DNA from: Apostichopus japonicus
Taxonomy: Eukaryota > Echinodermata > Holothuroidea > Aspidochirotida > Stichopodidae
NCBI RefSeq assembly: GCF_037975245.1
Contig: NC_092582.1
Location: 6,552,001-6,616,000, forward strand
Length of the DNA: 64,000 bases
Reading direction: 5' to 3'
Below are positions 13,901-28,500 of this stretch, piece after piece; positions within the stretch are counted from its first letter, which is position 1, and every line of letters starts with the position of its first letter. The notes under the pieces were generated by a model. It saw nothing but the letters and a program-made list of their open reading frames with translations. It was not told where the DNA came from and ran no database searches. A program made the translations under genes and the position numbers.

Positions 13901-16900
13901 ATTTTGATCCAAAATGATAGATTAGAACCTGTTTTAGTAAATTAACATTTAATTAAAAACTTATTTTTAAGTATTGATAATTTGCAATCTTTAACATTTA
14001 CTTAAATAAAGGAATTAAATATTGACTAAAATACTGATAAACTCCTTTTTATTAATATAACACATCACAGTAAAGTAACAGAATGGAATACAAGAGGATT
14101 AAAAAGTAGTCGTGTTCTTCTCCTTTTTGCATCAAATGTACCAGTTCACCAGTTCACTACCAGTTCACAAATGTACCAGTTCACCAGTACCAGTTCACGT
14201 GGAGTGTTAGCTCAGTGGTTAACGCCGGTGCCTTTCAATCATAAGGTCCCCAGTTCGAGTCACTCCCAGATTAATGTATGTTGTCCAGTTACAGAGTTGT
14301 TGACAATTAACAATTCATAATCCAGGACGTTAAATATGAATGTGAGAGACTGACTTCGGTCAGCTTGCGGCTTTGATAAGCCAATGAGGCTTCTTTGCGA
14401 GTTCCTGCTTGCAGGAGGATCTAAAGTACATACATACATACTTACATTACATACTTCCATTTCTATTTCTACCATAGCCAACTAGCCTTACACTAAGGCA
14501 AGTAAACAGCTATAAACAGCTATACACAGCTATACACAAACATGATGACTTGCCAGATAGACAGCCATCACCGCTGACAGTCAGCTGATTATGGAAGGCC
14601 AGCACCATATCCAGTCTAGTCTTCATATCTCCAAGCGTAGAACTCTCCATGAATTTATAGAGAGAAGACAACCATCCCTGCTGCTGGTCTAAATCCTCCC
14701 CATCTTTATCCTTATCAACATCTTCATCGTCGTCTGACCTTACTGGGTCACTGGTCATGTTCTGTAAGACGTTATAGAGATGAAACCACCATTTCACGAC
14801 TTGTTGCCGGTGGTTATATGCCACGGAATCAAGACTGCAGGACCAGAAACTGAAAATGATAGAACATGAAAGAAGGTAAACATTTTGCAAGATGTTCCGT
14901 ATGGGTACAGTCCAAGAAAGTTAACGGTTCTGATACATTGATAAATAACTACATATATTCCTCTGCAAAAATGCGATCAGTTTCATTACTTGACGACAAT
15001 ACATTCTGCCCCAAAAAGTTGTATGCATATCGAGTTCAGCCTTAGTAAATCTACTATCAATTTAATACTTAGGCCAACTTGTTTAGCTGTTGGCATTTGT
15101 TTTGAAAGTTCACAGCCTTTCTACAGATATATAAAGCATCTATTGTGACACAGCAGTATAAAGCTAGGTTCCTTATTGTATGCTTGTTGGCAGACATCAT
15201 TTTTGTCAACACAGCATACTCTTAACATTACCTTTCTGAGGTCAAACTTATGTTATATAATATAGTAATGGCTTTCTTGCTGCAGCTGTCACACAGCAAG
15301 TCTAGCATGTTTGGTCTCTTTACCTCAGCTCCATTTTCCTCCAGGTTATCACAAGTTCTGTGATTTTTCCCAGCTGTGTTTGCAAAGATACGTATTTAGC
15401 TGCCATAGTCTCCCAATCTTGAGCTTTCGCCAATAGCATCTCCAATCCCGTCACAAACTTCATCAACGGCGAATTGACAGGGAAAGACTCGATACGGGAG
15501 ATGAACAACTTCAGCTATTAAAACAACAGCAGAGAACAGAGATGTTTATGTGTGTACTATTGTAAAACATTTAAAATCTGCACATATCAAGTACTCATTT
15601 TCTCAAACCTATACAAACATGCATTTTACAACCATTCCTTGCAACAATTTTAAAATACATTAAAAACTAACAGTACTTTACAAAACTGAGTTACTGGCTA
15701 TCATAAACTCTGCTAAACATCAGGAGTAGAAAGGTTAATAAATTTTCTTGCTACTTTTTTACTTAACCAAAACTTGTTCCTCATTATGGCACACTTGAAC
15801 AGATGTAGATATTGCCATCATTTTGAGAAGTAGTAGCAAGTAAATGGCATCACTTTGCAAAACTGTCTGTGATTCTTAAATATAACAAGTTTTTACTTTT
15901 CCTCCCAGAAGTGTCTGATAAAGTTAATACTGGCATAGATTAACCCCAAGTGATAAAGATATCAACATTTATAATACATGATATATTTGTTGACAGAGAG
16001 AAACAGGCTAAAATTTCCTGAAAATATTCATAAAGCAACAGTCCACAAAGAAAAAGTTAACAAGGGACAAGTTATAGAATATATTATGTCAATGGCAATA
16101 TATGTTAAAAATATGTACTGCAGGTCATGGAGTAGAGAATCCTTTAAATATAACGTATTCATCTATTGATGGATGGATGGCAAAAACAGAACATTTGAGT
16201 TCTTGATGGGATAACTAAGGAAGACGGGGCATTCACTATCTATTGAGTGCTTCCTGAATCTTACATGTTTCAAGGCTGGATGTTCCGGCCATTCTTCCAT
16301 CAGTTTATCCACTTTGATGGTGAGCTCCTCCAGCAGTGGACGGCATTTGGTAGCCTCAGAAGGGTTAGCATCATGGTATATGTCAAACGGCTTGCCCGCA
16401 TGCATTACATGGTGTCCTTTGATTGTACCACTGATGGTATCCTGATGGATTTTACTCAGGGTAAGGTGAGCACCAGTCAAGCGTGCATCTACTCCAGATT
16501 CTACGGAATGAAAAAATGACATTTAGTTTGTACAGCACACTGTAGTCTACATTACGTTTCCTCTGTCCCCAACATTCAGACCTTTCCTGGTATCTTACTG
16601 GAACGTTATGAACATTTTTTCAAACACCAATGTTACGGAATCTCTGATAACATTTTCTCCCTTCATTTAACTCTGTACTTTTCAAATAAGAAATGCTCAC
16701 CCATCCATTGAATACTATCGTTGAATAGTTCAGCGGCGCAGTGGTAGCTCTCCGTCAGCACATCTTTGATGTCCCTCTGGAGGAGAGCGGGTTCTATCTG
16801 TTTAAGACGAGGTCGAATGAAGAGGTAGCCATGAATGGTTTGAACCAATCCCTGGGTTGCTTCATCTAATCTCAAGATGCTCTCAGCATCTTCATTGTCT

Positions 16901-19473
16901 TCCATCTCTGGAGGTGGAGGAGGTGATGAAGATGGCAGAGGATCCTCTGTGGGATCCACAGCAATGTCAGAGAAATCCTGAAAGAGAGAGAGTGAAAATA
17001 TCAAATGATATTAATGAGCTCTGATTTAGTCCAGTAAGAGAAATATGAAAGTTGAGTTGATCAGAAGTCTTGCAACCTGGGAAGGTGGGGGACAAGCAGG
17101 GAGAGTGAGGTGGGGGTCTGTATCACCTAGACCCTCCCCTGTAAGTTAGGCTTCCCTTGTAATAAATCAACTCTATTTATTGAACTTCCAATGGTTTGAA
17201 ATGCAATGCCCATTTGAAATGCTGACATATGGTTTGGGGGGGGGGGGGCGGGAGGAGGGTGGGAAGGTCTATCAGATGGGTAAGGCTATGGCGATCCTGA
17301 ATGAAGGAATGGGAGACAAACTAATTATGTCTGCCTCTTAATTCTCCTTTTCATGCATGATCATCAATTATGGTTTCCTCCTACGTTTAGGTCCAGATCT
17401 ACACCTACAAGAACGCAGAAACACAGAGCTGCTATATCAGACAAAACCAATAACACAAACAGAACCCGTTGCTTGTTTAGAAGCTTTTCTATTATCCACA
17501 CAACCCTTCAATTCATTCACAATGTTTAACAATCTACAATAAACTTTCTGAATACTTTCTTGTCCAGCAGTAATGTTTTACTGTCATATTATTGACAAGT
17601 TCTCCCTCATATTCTTAAAATCATCAAATCCAGGCAAAGGTACAGTTAAGAGGTACATACTTTCTCATAGCTTGGAAAAGCTCTTTTAAGTTCTCTTTCT
17701 TCTTCTTCCTCTGGTTTCTCATCACTTCCGTGACTCTGCTTCTTGTACTTAAAGAGACTAGCATCCTCCTCCTCTTTCCTCTTCCTCTCCTCCTCAGACT
17801 GATGCCACCAGTGCATGAACTGTCCCAGAATGCTTTGCAAGGTCTGATAAGATGAGTCACTTATAGTGGCGACTGTCTGGATGTGATTTGTCAAGTGAAG
17901 TAGAGCTATCTTCATAAGCCTGTCACAGGAGTAGCAGAAAATTGTTGAGTAATAAAATTGTTTTTATTGTAACATATTTCATATTCTATGAGCATCCAGT
18001 CACGTACCACATTATAAACCCATACCACATGATAACCCACACTACCCAACCCCAGTTTAATCAATGACAATTCTTTTAGCCATGGCTTACCTTATTTGAA
18101 AGTTGTTCCATTCTATGGCCGTTTTGTCGGTGTTACCATGGTGATGGCTGAAAACGTCTTTACACAAGATTCTTCTCTCTTTCTTGACAATTCTATCGGC
18201 TTGTTGTAAACTTGACATGAATGGAAAACGAGCCAGTTGAATCAACGAGTCCTCCATGGTGTCCTGTTAATGAAATCACAAAAAATATAAAACATGAAAA
18301 TATGAATATTTCATGAATGTATTTTCATTGAAGCCAAAAGCAATATTTCCAATATGATTTTTTTCAATATGGCAGACCTATTTTGGAGAAACAAATAAAC
18401 AGTAAAATGGTATTTACCAAGTTTGCTTATCTTTAAACCTCAGACTGTTATGAAACCATTCAGTATGCATATAGACTGCCAGTCATTTATTTCTTCATTC
18501 GATCATTTGGGCACGCTTCATTCCATCAGTTTCTAGTCCTAAATTCATTTTATTATTTCATAGTCTTTGTTCCATTAGCTTGACAACCTACATCCATTCT
18601 GCTAGTTTTGTCATTATCCTACTTGCATTCAGTTTGTCTACTGAAACACAATCCATGCAAGCAGTCACATTATCCAACATCAATCGAAAACCAATCACTA
18701 ACCACTTTCGAGTTCCTGTCTATTCCAATCCTCTGAAGTGCTGCTTGGATACCATGCTGTATCAGCTGGTTGCCCATAGCAACACCTTGCACACCAGCCC
18801 CTATTCCTGCCCAGAGGTCTTGGTACAATGGGTAGGTGTCCTCCAAATTGGTCAAAAACTGCAGCTGAGATTTCCTCCACCCTTCCAATTCTCTCAATAG
18901 TGCTCCAAGATTCTTCTTCTGCTTTTGACTAGTTACAGTACGCAGCAAGACAGAGGTTTTGGTTGTAGTTTGGAGAACATCTTCCATCTTGGATGAAGAA
19001 CCGATACTCTCGAGGTAGTGTAAGATATCCTGGCGCAACCGGTCATACTGAGTGGAAATGAATCAAGATTAATCAGTTATGTGTAGGTTCCAAATCCAAA
19101 GGCCTGTTAAATTTGATTAGTTTTAAGTTTGTGTTTTTCTTTAAATTAAATGGAAACCAATTTTCAGGTGAAAACTTTCTGCTTCCAATGATTGGGCATG
19201 GTATATATTTCACCTGACATGCCCTCCTGGTGCTCTAATATAATGTAATCTGCCTGTAAATTTTTCAAAAGATTTAGTGCCAACAGAGTTTAATGATTTA
19301 CTTCCACCATTTACCAAGGCAATCAAGATTGAGTTGTACATATGGCATGATACACGACCAGGAAATTGGAAAGGAATTTCAGAAACGCCAGATGTCCAAC
19401 ACTTCATTGCAAGTCATTATCAAGCCAAAAGAATTTCTGTGTGTTTGAGAAGAATGCACTTCTGGTAGGTGCT

Positions 19474-19517
<44 letters not shown>

Positions 19518-22500
19518 TTTACCTTTATGTCCAGGTTACAGAAATACAACCCTATTCCATCTGTATCATCTTCTGGTCCCTACCAGGTACCAGGAAGGGC
19601 AATGCTTATTACTAAGGGCTTACATCATGCATATTCATACACCTACCTGTGGTGGGTCTGGACGATACGCAATCCGTCTGGTCAGTTTTTCTTTCTTCCT
19701 TTCAAGCTCTTCTAGTCTGGTCTTCAAAAGTTGCACCCTCAGAGGGTTCTTACTTCCATCTGATTGGTCAAAATTGTGACCTGTCAATAATGCCTTCTTT
19801 TTGCTCTTCACTTGAATTTGTGCCTGCAGATCCTCAATCTGTCAAAGAAAGAAAGACTATATTATAAAACAGGCAAGCAAAGGGGAAAAAAATGATCAGA
19901 TTGTCCTGGGTACAAAAGTTTTTCTTTTTTCTCAAGACAATCATCACTTCTTTTATAAAACTTTACAAACTTCAAGTAATACTAGTAAAGCTATTGCAGG
20001 TGTGTATTAAAAAATAATGGATACAAAAACCATACCTCATCTTGGACACATTTCAACTTGACTGCCGTCTTCTGGGCCGGATCTACGACTCCTCTTGGAG
20101 CAAGAAGTACTGACTGTAGCTGTCCTTGACACATCCAACATTCTCCTAGAGTCAACAGCCACCAAAGGTGTCTGCTAGAATCATCGTCAACCTTGGAAGA
20201 TTTTGATGAACTCACTGAATCATCCAGACTAGATGAAAACAGAGACACTATGACATCCAGTAACTTCTTAGTCCATTTGATGATATCAGAATGGAATTCT
20301 GCCAGGCCTTTCAGCATCTTTGCCGAGGATCTCACTCCTCCACCACTGGAGAGAATGGTCTGTGATCCAGCTGAGAGGAGGCTCAAGATGAGAGAGACGG
20401 TGTCTGCTAGCAGGGATGCGGTCGAGGAGGGCTCGGAGCCCTCGTTAGGGGGAGAAGTTAACAGTAGGAGTTGAAGTTGTTTCATACAGTGATCCCAGGA
20501 TGCTTCCGATTCCGATGAAATCAAGGACTTTGTGGAAGATACCAGCCAGCACACAGATGCATAAAGAGATTTAGTCACCATATATCTAGGAGCAATAAAA
20601 GAATAACAGCAAGATTAGGGGGTGCAAGTTTTAGATATAACCTTGTTTTTTTTTCTCAGATGACCACTCATGTGTACTACTTGCTCAACAAGGGATGACA
20701 TCACTCAAAGATACTATCATCTCTAGACAGCTTGAGATGGTCAAATAGGTTTCCACATACGTTTGCTCTGAGAAAGTGGCAAAAGCCATCAGAATTCCCT
20801 ACTCTCTAAATAGCACTTATTATGTTACCTCAAAAAAAGATTGATGTATTTAAAACTACATTACTGCTTAACACCTTTGCAAACAAACATATATAATCCA
20901 TAATTTAAATGAAAAGCTCCAAAAACAACAAACAACACACAAGGGAAAGCAAACGTAGAAAATAGTAATTCTTGAATGGTTAACACAAACCTATAGCACT
21001 GGTTTTGGGAATTACTCCAGCCAGAGTTTCTCCACATCAATTTGGAGAACTCCTCAAGTTGTGAGAGCCTTTCCTTCCAGCAGCCCAGAGGTACACCTCT
21101 AGATATGACTGGATCACAGAGAGACACTCTGTCCGTCTCATTCATTGTTTGGCTACTGTTTGGTAGCATCTCTGGAATCCTTGGATGTAAGAGGTTGAAG
21201 CATTGTAGTGTCTGGATTGGTGAGAGCATCAGAGCTGCATTCTACTCGGAAAGAGAAATTTGATCATTATGGTAGTTTGTGCTAAATGAAGAGCCTCTGC
21301 AGTGGCTTTAGTCATTAGTGGTCCTGGAGTCTCCCAGGTCCTTCGTTATTCTTTTCTTAACTGATACAGTACCATAATCCTTGCATTGTTATAATCAATG
21401 CAGTGTTATAAATTAGACCATTATTTTAGTTTTCTTGCAACCAATGCACATACCCTAAACAAACCCACTATGTAATTCTTTGTCATACACAAATGCAGTG
21501 TCATAACCTACTCAAAGTTTCTTTTTTTTTCCCCGTCATAAACAATGTAGTGTCATCAACAAATCCATTATTCTTATCTTTAAGCACTACAGTATTAATA
21601 TTAATAGATCTATTGTTTCATTCATTTGTAATAACCAATTATATCATCAAAAAATTCATCCTTTCAATTTCTAAGCAAATGCATATTATCATCAAACTCA
21701 ATGTTTTATTCTTTTGTTATAAACATTGCAATACCATAAACATAAACATCACATTGTTTCATTGTTTTGGAAACCAATGCAGTATCATCACCAAGTCATT
21801 GTTGTATTCTTTTGTTATAAACAATCTCATGAAGTATATCCATCTTTGCTTTACTTACCCTCGGTAGATTCATCTGTGGCTGTAATGATTGGTTCCTACC
21901 AGACATCAAGTATTTCCTCCATGTATCCGGGATAATGAGTCCGGGACTCTGACGGAAGCTGGCCAGAGAAGCTGAACAGAGCTCGGTCCACAAGCAGTTG
22001 TCCAAGGAGCCATCTTGAATTGTCGACCAGAGAGGCAGCAGAACCTTACTATTGACACCTGCATGTCTTACACTGTATTCTATCAAGGCCATAGGTGCTG
22101 TTGCTATGGGATCGACCTCCTCGCTGACCTTCTCAACACTGAAATACAAAAAAAACAAAATCAAATTACATCTTTGAAAAAGTGTATGATGTATCCACCA
22201 CCTCCCATTACTCATCTTGCTTGAAAATGTGTTCACTTTGACAAGGACAAAATTATTAGTTATAGAAGATTTTACATCAGTGGTCATAAGGAACAACTGA
22301 CCTTTTAAACCAATTGTTTGTGGTAATCATTAATACCTAGTTTTGTTTTGCTGGGACATCCATTCATAGTCTACAGTATATGTCCTCAGGGCTCACAAAA
22401 CATTACGGTATTAAAACCCTCCCCCACCCCACCCCCATCAATTTTCTTCTGTATAAGCTCAACAAATACAGCCAAACAGAACAAAACAGCTCTTGGAAGA

Positions 22501-25500
22501 CCAGACAAACCTTAACAATATTTTGTTTGATATAGCAGTTTCCCTCCAACCAGACACCACATAACACTATTCAGTTTAATACTGACACCTCCCCAACCCA
22601 CCCCCCTTTTTCATCCCCATACTATATGATAATTATATGATATATATGATTCTTGATCCAAAAGTCTGTAAAGGTTTAAAACAGAAACATTATCTCACTT
22701 AACTTCGTTTTAATTTATGAAATTTGCACTGGAAAAAGAGAACTTGTTACTTTACCTTTTATCCAGCAATCTAACGGAGAGGTCTGTCATCTGATGGTGC
22801 ATCTCCCGAAGTGTCAGGATTTCCTGAAGAGGTAACAACAGAGCACTCCCTTCTACCTCTCTATAATCATCTACAACCTCATTATCCTCCTCCTCCTCAC
22901 CCTCCTCTCCAATCATCCTCCCTGCATCTACAAAACTCCTCTTTGAATCCAGGATTGTCCTTACATCTTTTTCCGCTTTCTCAATTTCTTCCGCAATCCC
23001 TTCCACATCCTTCCATGTTCGGATTTGCCATAGCAACCTCAACATCTGTTTGCCAACAGTTGAATTGTCTTGGACAAATTTGAAAAAACTCCAGATGTGT
23101 CTACTTTGAGGCCGTGGTTTGATTTGAAGCATCTTGCAGAGATTAGCGAGCCGGATCGTGAAATGTGCTTGCTCTTGGTTTTTGCACGGCGACGGCATCT
23201 GTAGATGTGCTGATGCGGTCTTCCATACTGTTTCTAACGCTGCAGCTGGGAGTCCAAGAGAGTGGTCCAAACTGTTGACCAGTGCCTCAAACTTCATTGG
23301 GAGACTATTCACAAAAGAAAGAAAGGTCCTTTATTTTTAAAATGAAAACTATTGTGAAGGGAAACAATCCACTGGTAGAAAACACGAAAAAATGAGGGCA
23401 TTTGTGCACATGAGAATTAGATCAACTTTCTCCTTTTCATAAAAACCATGTTGACGGTTCAGTAAGAGTTAAGTTGTGAATATTAAAGTCAAAAATCAAA
23501 CTATCAGCTGTGCTAAATATTGTTACAAGAGAATTAATACTAGCAACCACAAACCTTTTCACCTAATGTAACATCCTGACATGCTTACCTTCATATTTTC
23601 ATTATTGGAACAGATGCTAAATTTTTAAATATGACAGGTTCAAAAACGTAGCAGTTTTGTACCTAATGAAGCATACTCTCCCACATACTTACTTTCACAG
23701 TTTCATTCAGCCAAGATGCAAGATTCTAAATATGGAATTATCCCCCCTTCTGTAACAAATCAACATCCCACGGGTCCTTTCAATCATATGCAACTATTAA
23801 AAGAATGAATATAAAATGATAAAAGTGAACTTGAATAGTTTACCTTTCTGCTCCTGCTAGATGTCTCAGCAGGACATCCAGCGTCTTCCTTTGCACCCAT
23901 CCCCAGTGTAATGCCAGAAGGCCCACAGAAAACCTGTCTGTGATTGGTTGATGACACACCAAGTGGAAATGAATCGCCCACTTGTAGCACACTTTTATCT
24001 GTAAAAGTTTATAAAAAACAAAAATACTTAATATCGGCATATGGTCACATAAATTGCAAATTGGCTTGTATCCTGTTGAATTTAAAATTACTATCATTTT
24101 AACAAAACTGGCTGTGCTGACCAATATCTGCTGAAAACAAAATCAGTCTTCAGAGGTCCACTTTGTAAAACACAGAAGATGAGAAGAAACAAAATATAGT
24201 CTTATCAATGGAACATGGATTAACAAAAGCTAACAGCAAACAACAACCGTTGTCTGTCCATTAAAACAAATGTTTGGGACCGAGAATTAAGAACAACATC
24301 AGAATAAACAAAGTAAAAAGTTAAACCCCTGGTAGAGTTGCCATAATAGTAATAGTAAAGTAAGTTGCTAATAGGATTGTGAATGAGTGAAACGGATTGC
24401 CTGAGAAAGTTGTACTTGCAAGTAGTGTCAATGGGTTTAAGAATGTTCTGGACAAGCACTTTAAGCATTGTAATTGGGTCTGAGTGTTTGTGTCTTCAGT
24501 TTTTTTTCTCTCTCCTATAGGTGCTTGATGGGGACTTGAGTGTCCCTCCTGATCCTTTTTTCTACTAAACTAAACTAAGACTAGCTGTATCTTATCCTTT
24601 ACAAGCTTTTATGCTTAACCTTGTTAATACCTGTAGCACTGTCTCCTCTGTCAAGCCCGGAGATGACCGGTTCAGCCACTCGTCCATGAGGGTTGAGAGC
24701 GATTCAAAGAACTTCCAGAGATGAGCAAAGGATGAGTGAGGCAGATCGTCAAGAGATAGTTGACCTAAAGATACAAGAGAACAAAAAAAGAAGATAAAAC
24801 CAGAGTAACAAGTTTTTAATTAGTAAATTAAATGATACTTACTGAGTGGACAAAGAAATTATATTATATAAGGCTAATAGCTTTGACAAGAATCTGGAGA
24901 AATGTTATTTGGCTTTATCAATTAAGTAGTTAAAACCTCAGTTATTTCAGATCAATGTATATTGTGGCAATCATATTTGTTAATTTCTCTGTTGACCTAT
25001 TTGCTTAGTAATTAATTAAACATGACACAGAAATGCAATCACATGTTGTTCATGGAATAGACAAGAGACAAGTAACTACCTTTGTTAAACACCTGAGAAT
25101 ACTTCATGGGTGTTTTTTGTCCTCTCGTGGTATTACTTGCATGGACAGTTTCCATCAAGCATTTCCACAGCATTAGCTGTAACCTGAAAGATATCAAGAT
25201 GGAGTTAGTAAAGCTATGCATCAATATTGTAAGGCTGCTTGATATTGCACCATAACTGACAATTTAAATATTCTGCCCAAATTGTGTTTAGTTAATGTCA
25301 ATAATTACTTCTCTTTTCTTCTCTATGCTACCCTTCCAAACTTTATTACAGTCAGTTAACTTTCATACTGACACTAACACTATTGTTGTAACCGTCACAT
25401 TAGGTCATCATTTAAGCATACTTTGTTAAGATCTGTGCATTCTCCAAAATATTGAATTACGCATAGCAACTTTTTATTATCTATCTGCTTAAAGTTGCTT

Positions 25501-28500
25501 CTCAAATTTTACTCAAAAACAATTAAAATAGAGTTGCATTTCTAACAGCATTTGGGTAAAATGTGAGCTCAGACCTTCAGTTAGCCATGTCGTTTGAACT
25601 GCTTTCAAGACAAACATCTAACCACTCCCCAACCTTCCCCCAGCCCCAGATAAAAGGAAACAAAGCTTGGCCTAGTAGCTCCTATAATTCATCTTCTGTT
25701 TCATACTTTGTTAAGGCAACCTGCCAATTAACAGTTCCACCCCCCCCCCCCGAGAAACAAGAAAAGAAATTGATGAAAAGTGGTCAATATCCACTTTAGG
25801 GTGGACCATCATATCCCATTAATCATCACCTTATCTTATTTGATAACGATAACATTTTATCTTGTACAAAGTGAGCTAGAATTAGCGGGTGCATCATCAT
25901 GTATGCTATGACTGTTATAATCAACATTCAACCAATCCTCCATTCTCTAATTCTGTCCGCACTGTTCCATCGGTTCTTACCTCAGACCTGTTTGAGTTGC
26001 TTGCTCAACCAGATTCTCTCTGTCATCCTTCACATCCTGAGTCTGAGCTGATGTGTACAACAGACTTGAGGTACATGCCCTCAGGTACTCTGCTAGTTGT
26101 GAATTACCACCAACATCAAGTGGCAGGCATTGCAAATGCTTCAAAACTGAGTTAAAGAACAAATTTAACATTTCTTAGTTTTACATTCCTTCATGTATTG
26201 AAAAGCTTTGGGATGTAGATGGAATATGGCATCTAAAATCTTTCAGAAATGCAGCACACTCAGCCTACTTGTTTGTTTCACTACTATTCAAGCTACCTAA
26301 AGTGACTTGTATTTGTAGTATGAGGTGAATACACCCATTGTTTGTAACTTGTCACCATACTGCACAATGCAGTCTTCAGTTACAGACTTCATAGAGTCGT
26401 GAATAGTTATAAGTACCTCTGGGACTCTATAACTGCCAAAAGTAACTCTGACGTATTTAAGAAGTCATTTACAGTATTGGTGCCAACATTTTAACTTTTG
26501 AAAATTTCACAAGGTTGGTAAAGTGCTTTGCTGTTGGTTCTCACAATCAAAAATATTCCAAAAATTGAGTAGTGTTCGGATAGGACAATTAAATGTCTCA
26601 ATAAGGAAGAATGCTGAAAGGGTGGCAATAAAAGGCTTGAGCAAGTTCGGGCACAAGCGACCGTTATTTCTAGCATATTTTGGTGCTCCCCTAAATCACC
26701 ATTAAAGAGGACATGATTTGACTAACCATCTTTATCCTTCTCCTGTTTCCTCCTCATCTGAGAATACAAATTACTTCCATAAACCTGCTCCAGCATCATC
26801 TTCATCCCTTCTCCAGTCACCCTTGGCTGAAAGTTTGAAGGTAACCGTGACAACACCTCGATCAGCAGATCACAACGGAGGTATTGATCTTTGACTGTTG
26901 TCTGTGAGAGGACCTCCAATATGCTGTGGTATAGTTGTCTGAGGAGGTCAAACTCACTGGGAGCATTCCTGATGGTACCAAGGAAGACGATCAATAAAGG
27001 TATAATGGAAATGTAAGTTCACCACAATTTATGTTAAATAATAATCTTCATTATTTAAATCTATTAACATCTATCACCATCCACATTGCTTAATGTCCCA
27101 CCCTATAGCTGCATTATTCATATCCTGTTGCTATTAGCAACAATCGAAATGTCTCACCAAGTAACAGCCTGTTCTTACAGACATGTATTTAAGTTAATCG
27201 ACGCAAGCTCTCGTTTCATTTGCATACAATACCCTTTTCCTATTGCAAAACTGGAATGTCAAGGTGTTCTCATGAGTTTGCAATGATGTGAACCTAAGTT
27301 GAAATTTGTCCCGAACATAGGACAAACTCCAATCTTCTGTTCCAGTAAAATGATAACTTAAACCAAACAAACTCCCATCATTACTTATCCAACTAAACTC
27401 TTAACCCAAGAAATGAATTTTTCCATTCATGGGAGTGGTAACTTTCTTACCCATCATCTCTGTTGATTTCCTGGCACAGATATTCCACAATCGCTACGTC
27501 CCGCTGGACCGTGGCCAAGGCCGAGTCAGCTCGGATGGAAGATGTAGATGGAAGCTGGACATGAATCACATCTTCAATAGGAACAACATCTGCAACCTCT
27601 TCTTCATCTTTGTCTTCCTCCTGCTTACTACTGTCTTCATCTTCAGTCATCTCGACATCTTCAGATTCTTCTGTCTTTTCTCTTCCCAGCAAGATGGACT
27701 CAAGAATGTCAGCAGCTTGCTGTTAGTTAGTGTGTAACAGTAAGGTAAAGGGAACCAAAGAATGGAACATGTTTTCATATTGAATTGTGAAAATGATTAG
27801 TGACAAAACATTGTCAAAGCAAAGAATTTAACTTGTTATTGAGTACTTAGAAAGAACCTGGTCGAGATAATGCAAGTTGTGGGAAACGAATCCACTTAAT
27901 AGTTATATCATAGGAGACTACATTCACTACATGTAAGACTTTGTTCAATACTGAATAATGATAACACAAGAACTAATTCTTCACCCCTTCCATGTTTCAA
28001 ACAGGCAATCTGAACAACTAAAAATAATTTACAGGATGAGTAAAAAGTTATGATAAAACAATTGGTGTTGTATGAACATTTCACATTTAAAAGGAGACAA
28101 TGTAACAAATGACATTGAGACATGAACAATGAAAAATTGCAGGGGGGCCTGACAGTGGGTTACCAATAAGGATATCCTTACCAATTGGGCCATTGATATA
28201 CACATGCTGTGAACAATTGGTAGGCACTAGCAGTTTAAAAAAAAACTTTCAGCCTTCCCTTCTTTCACCAATTATCCATCTTTTCAGCTTTTCTAAAAAA
28301 CATTTTTAGGGACACTTTCTCAGCCTTGAGGCTAGATAGAGGCACATTTTGCATGTAGCTCTACTAGACATCTGCATAAAGTCAGAAACTAGTCAGTCAT
28401 AAATCATCTTACCTTTTGTTTGGTTCTCATGAGCTGGCTGGTGACATACACACTGCCGCACGCATCTTCCAAAGACCTCTGCCAACTACGACCAGTGCCG

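Noticed and set aside
14201-14275. tRNA gene
   Set aside because: A and B boxes are good, but the D and anticodon arms do not pair properly and a SINE body with a repeat tail follows.
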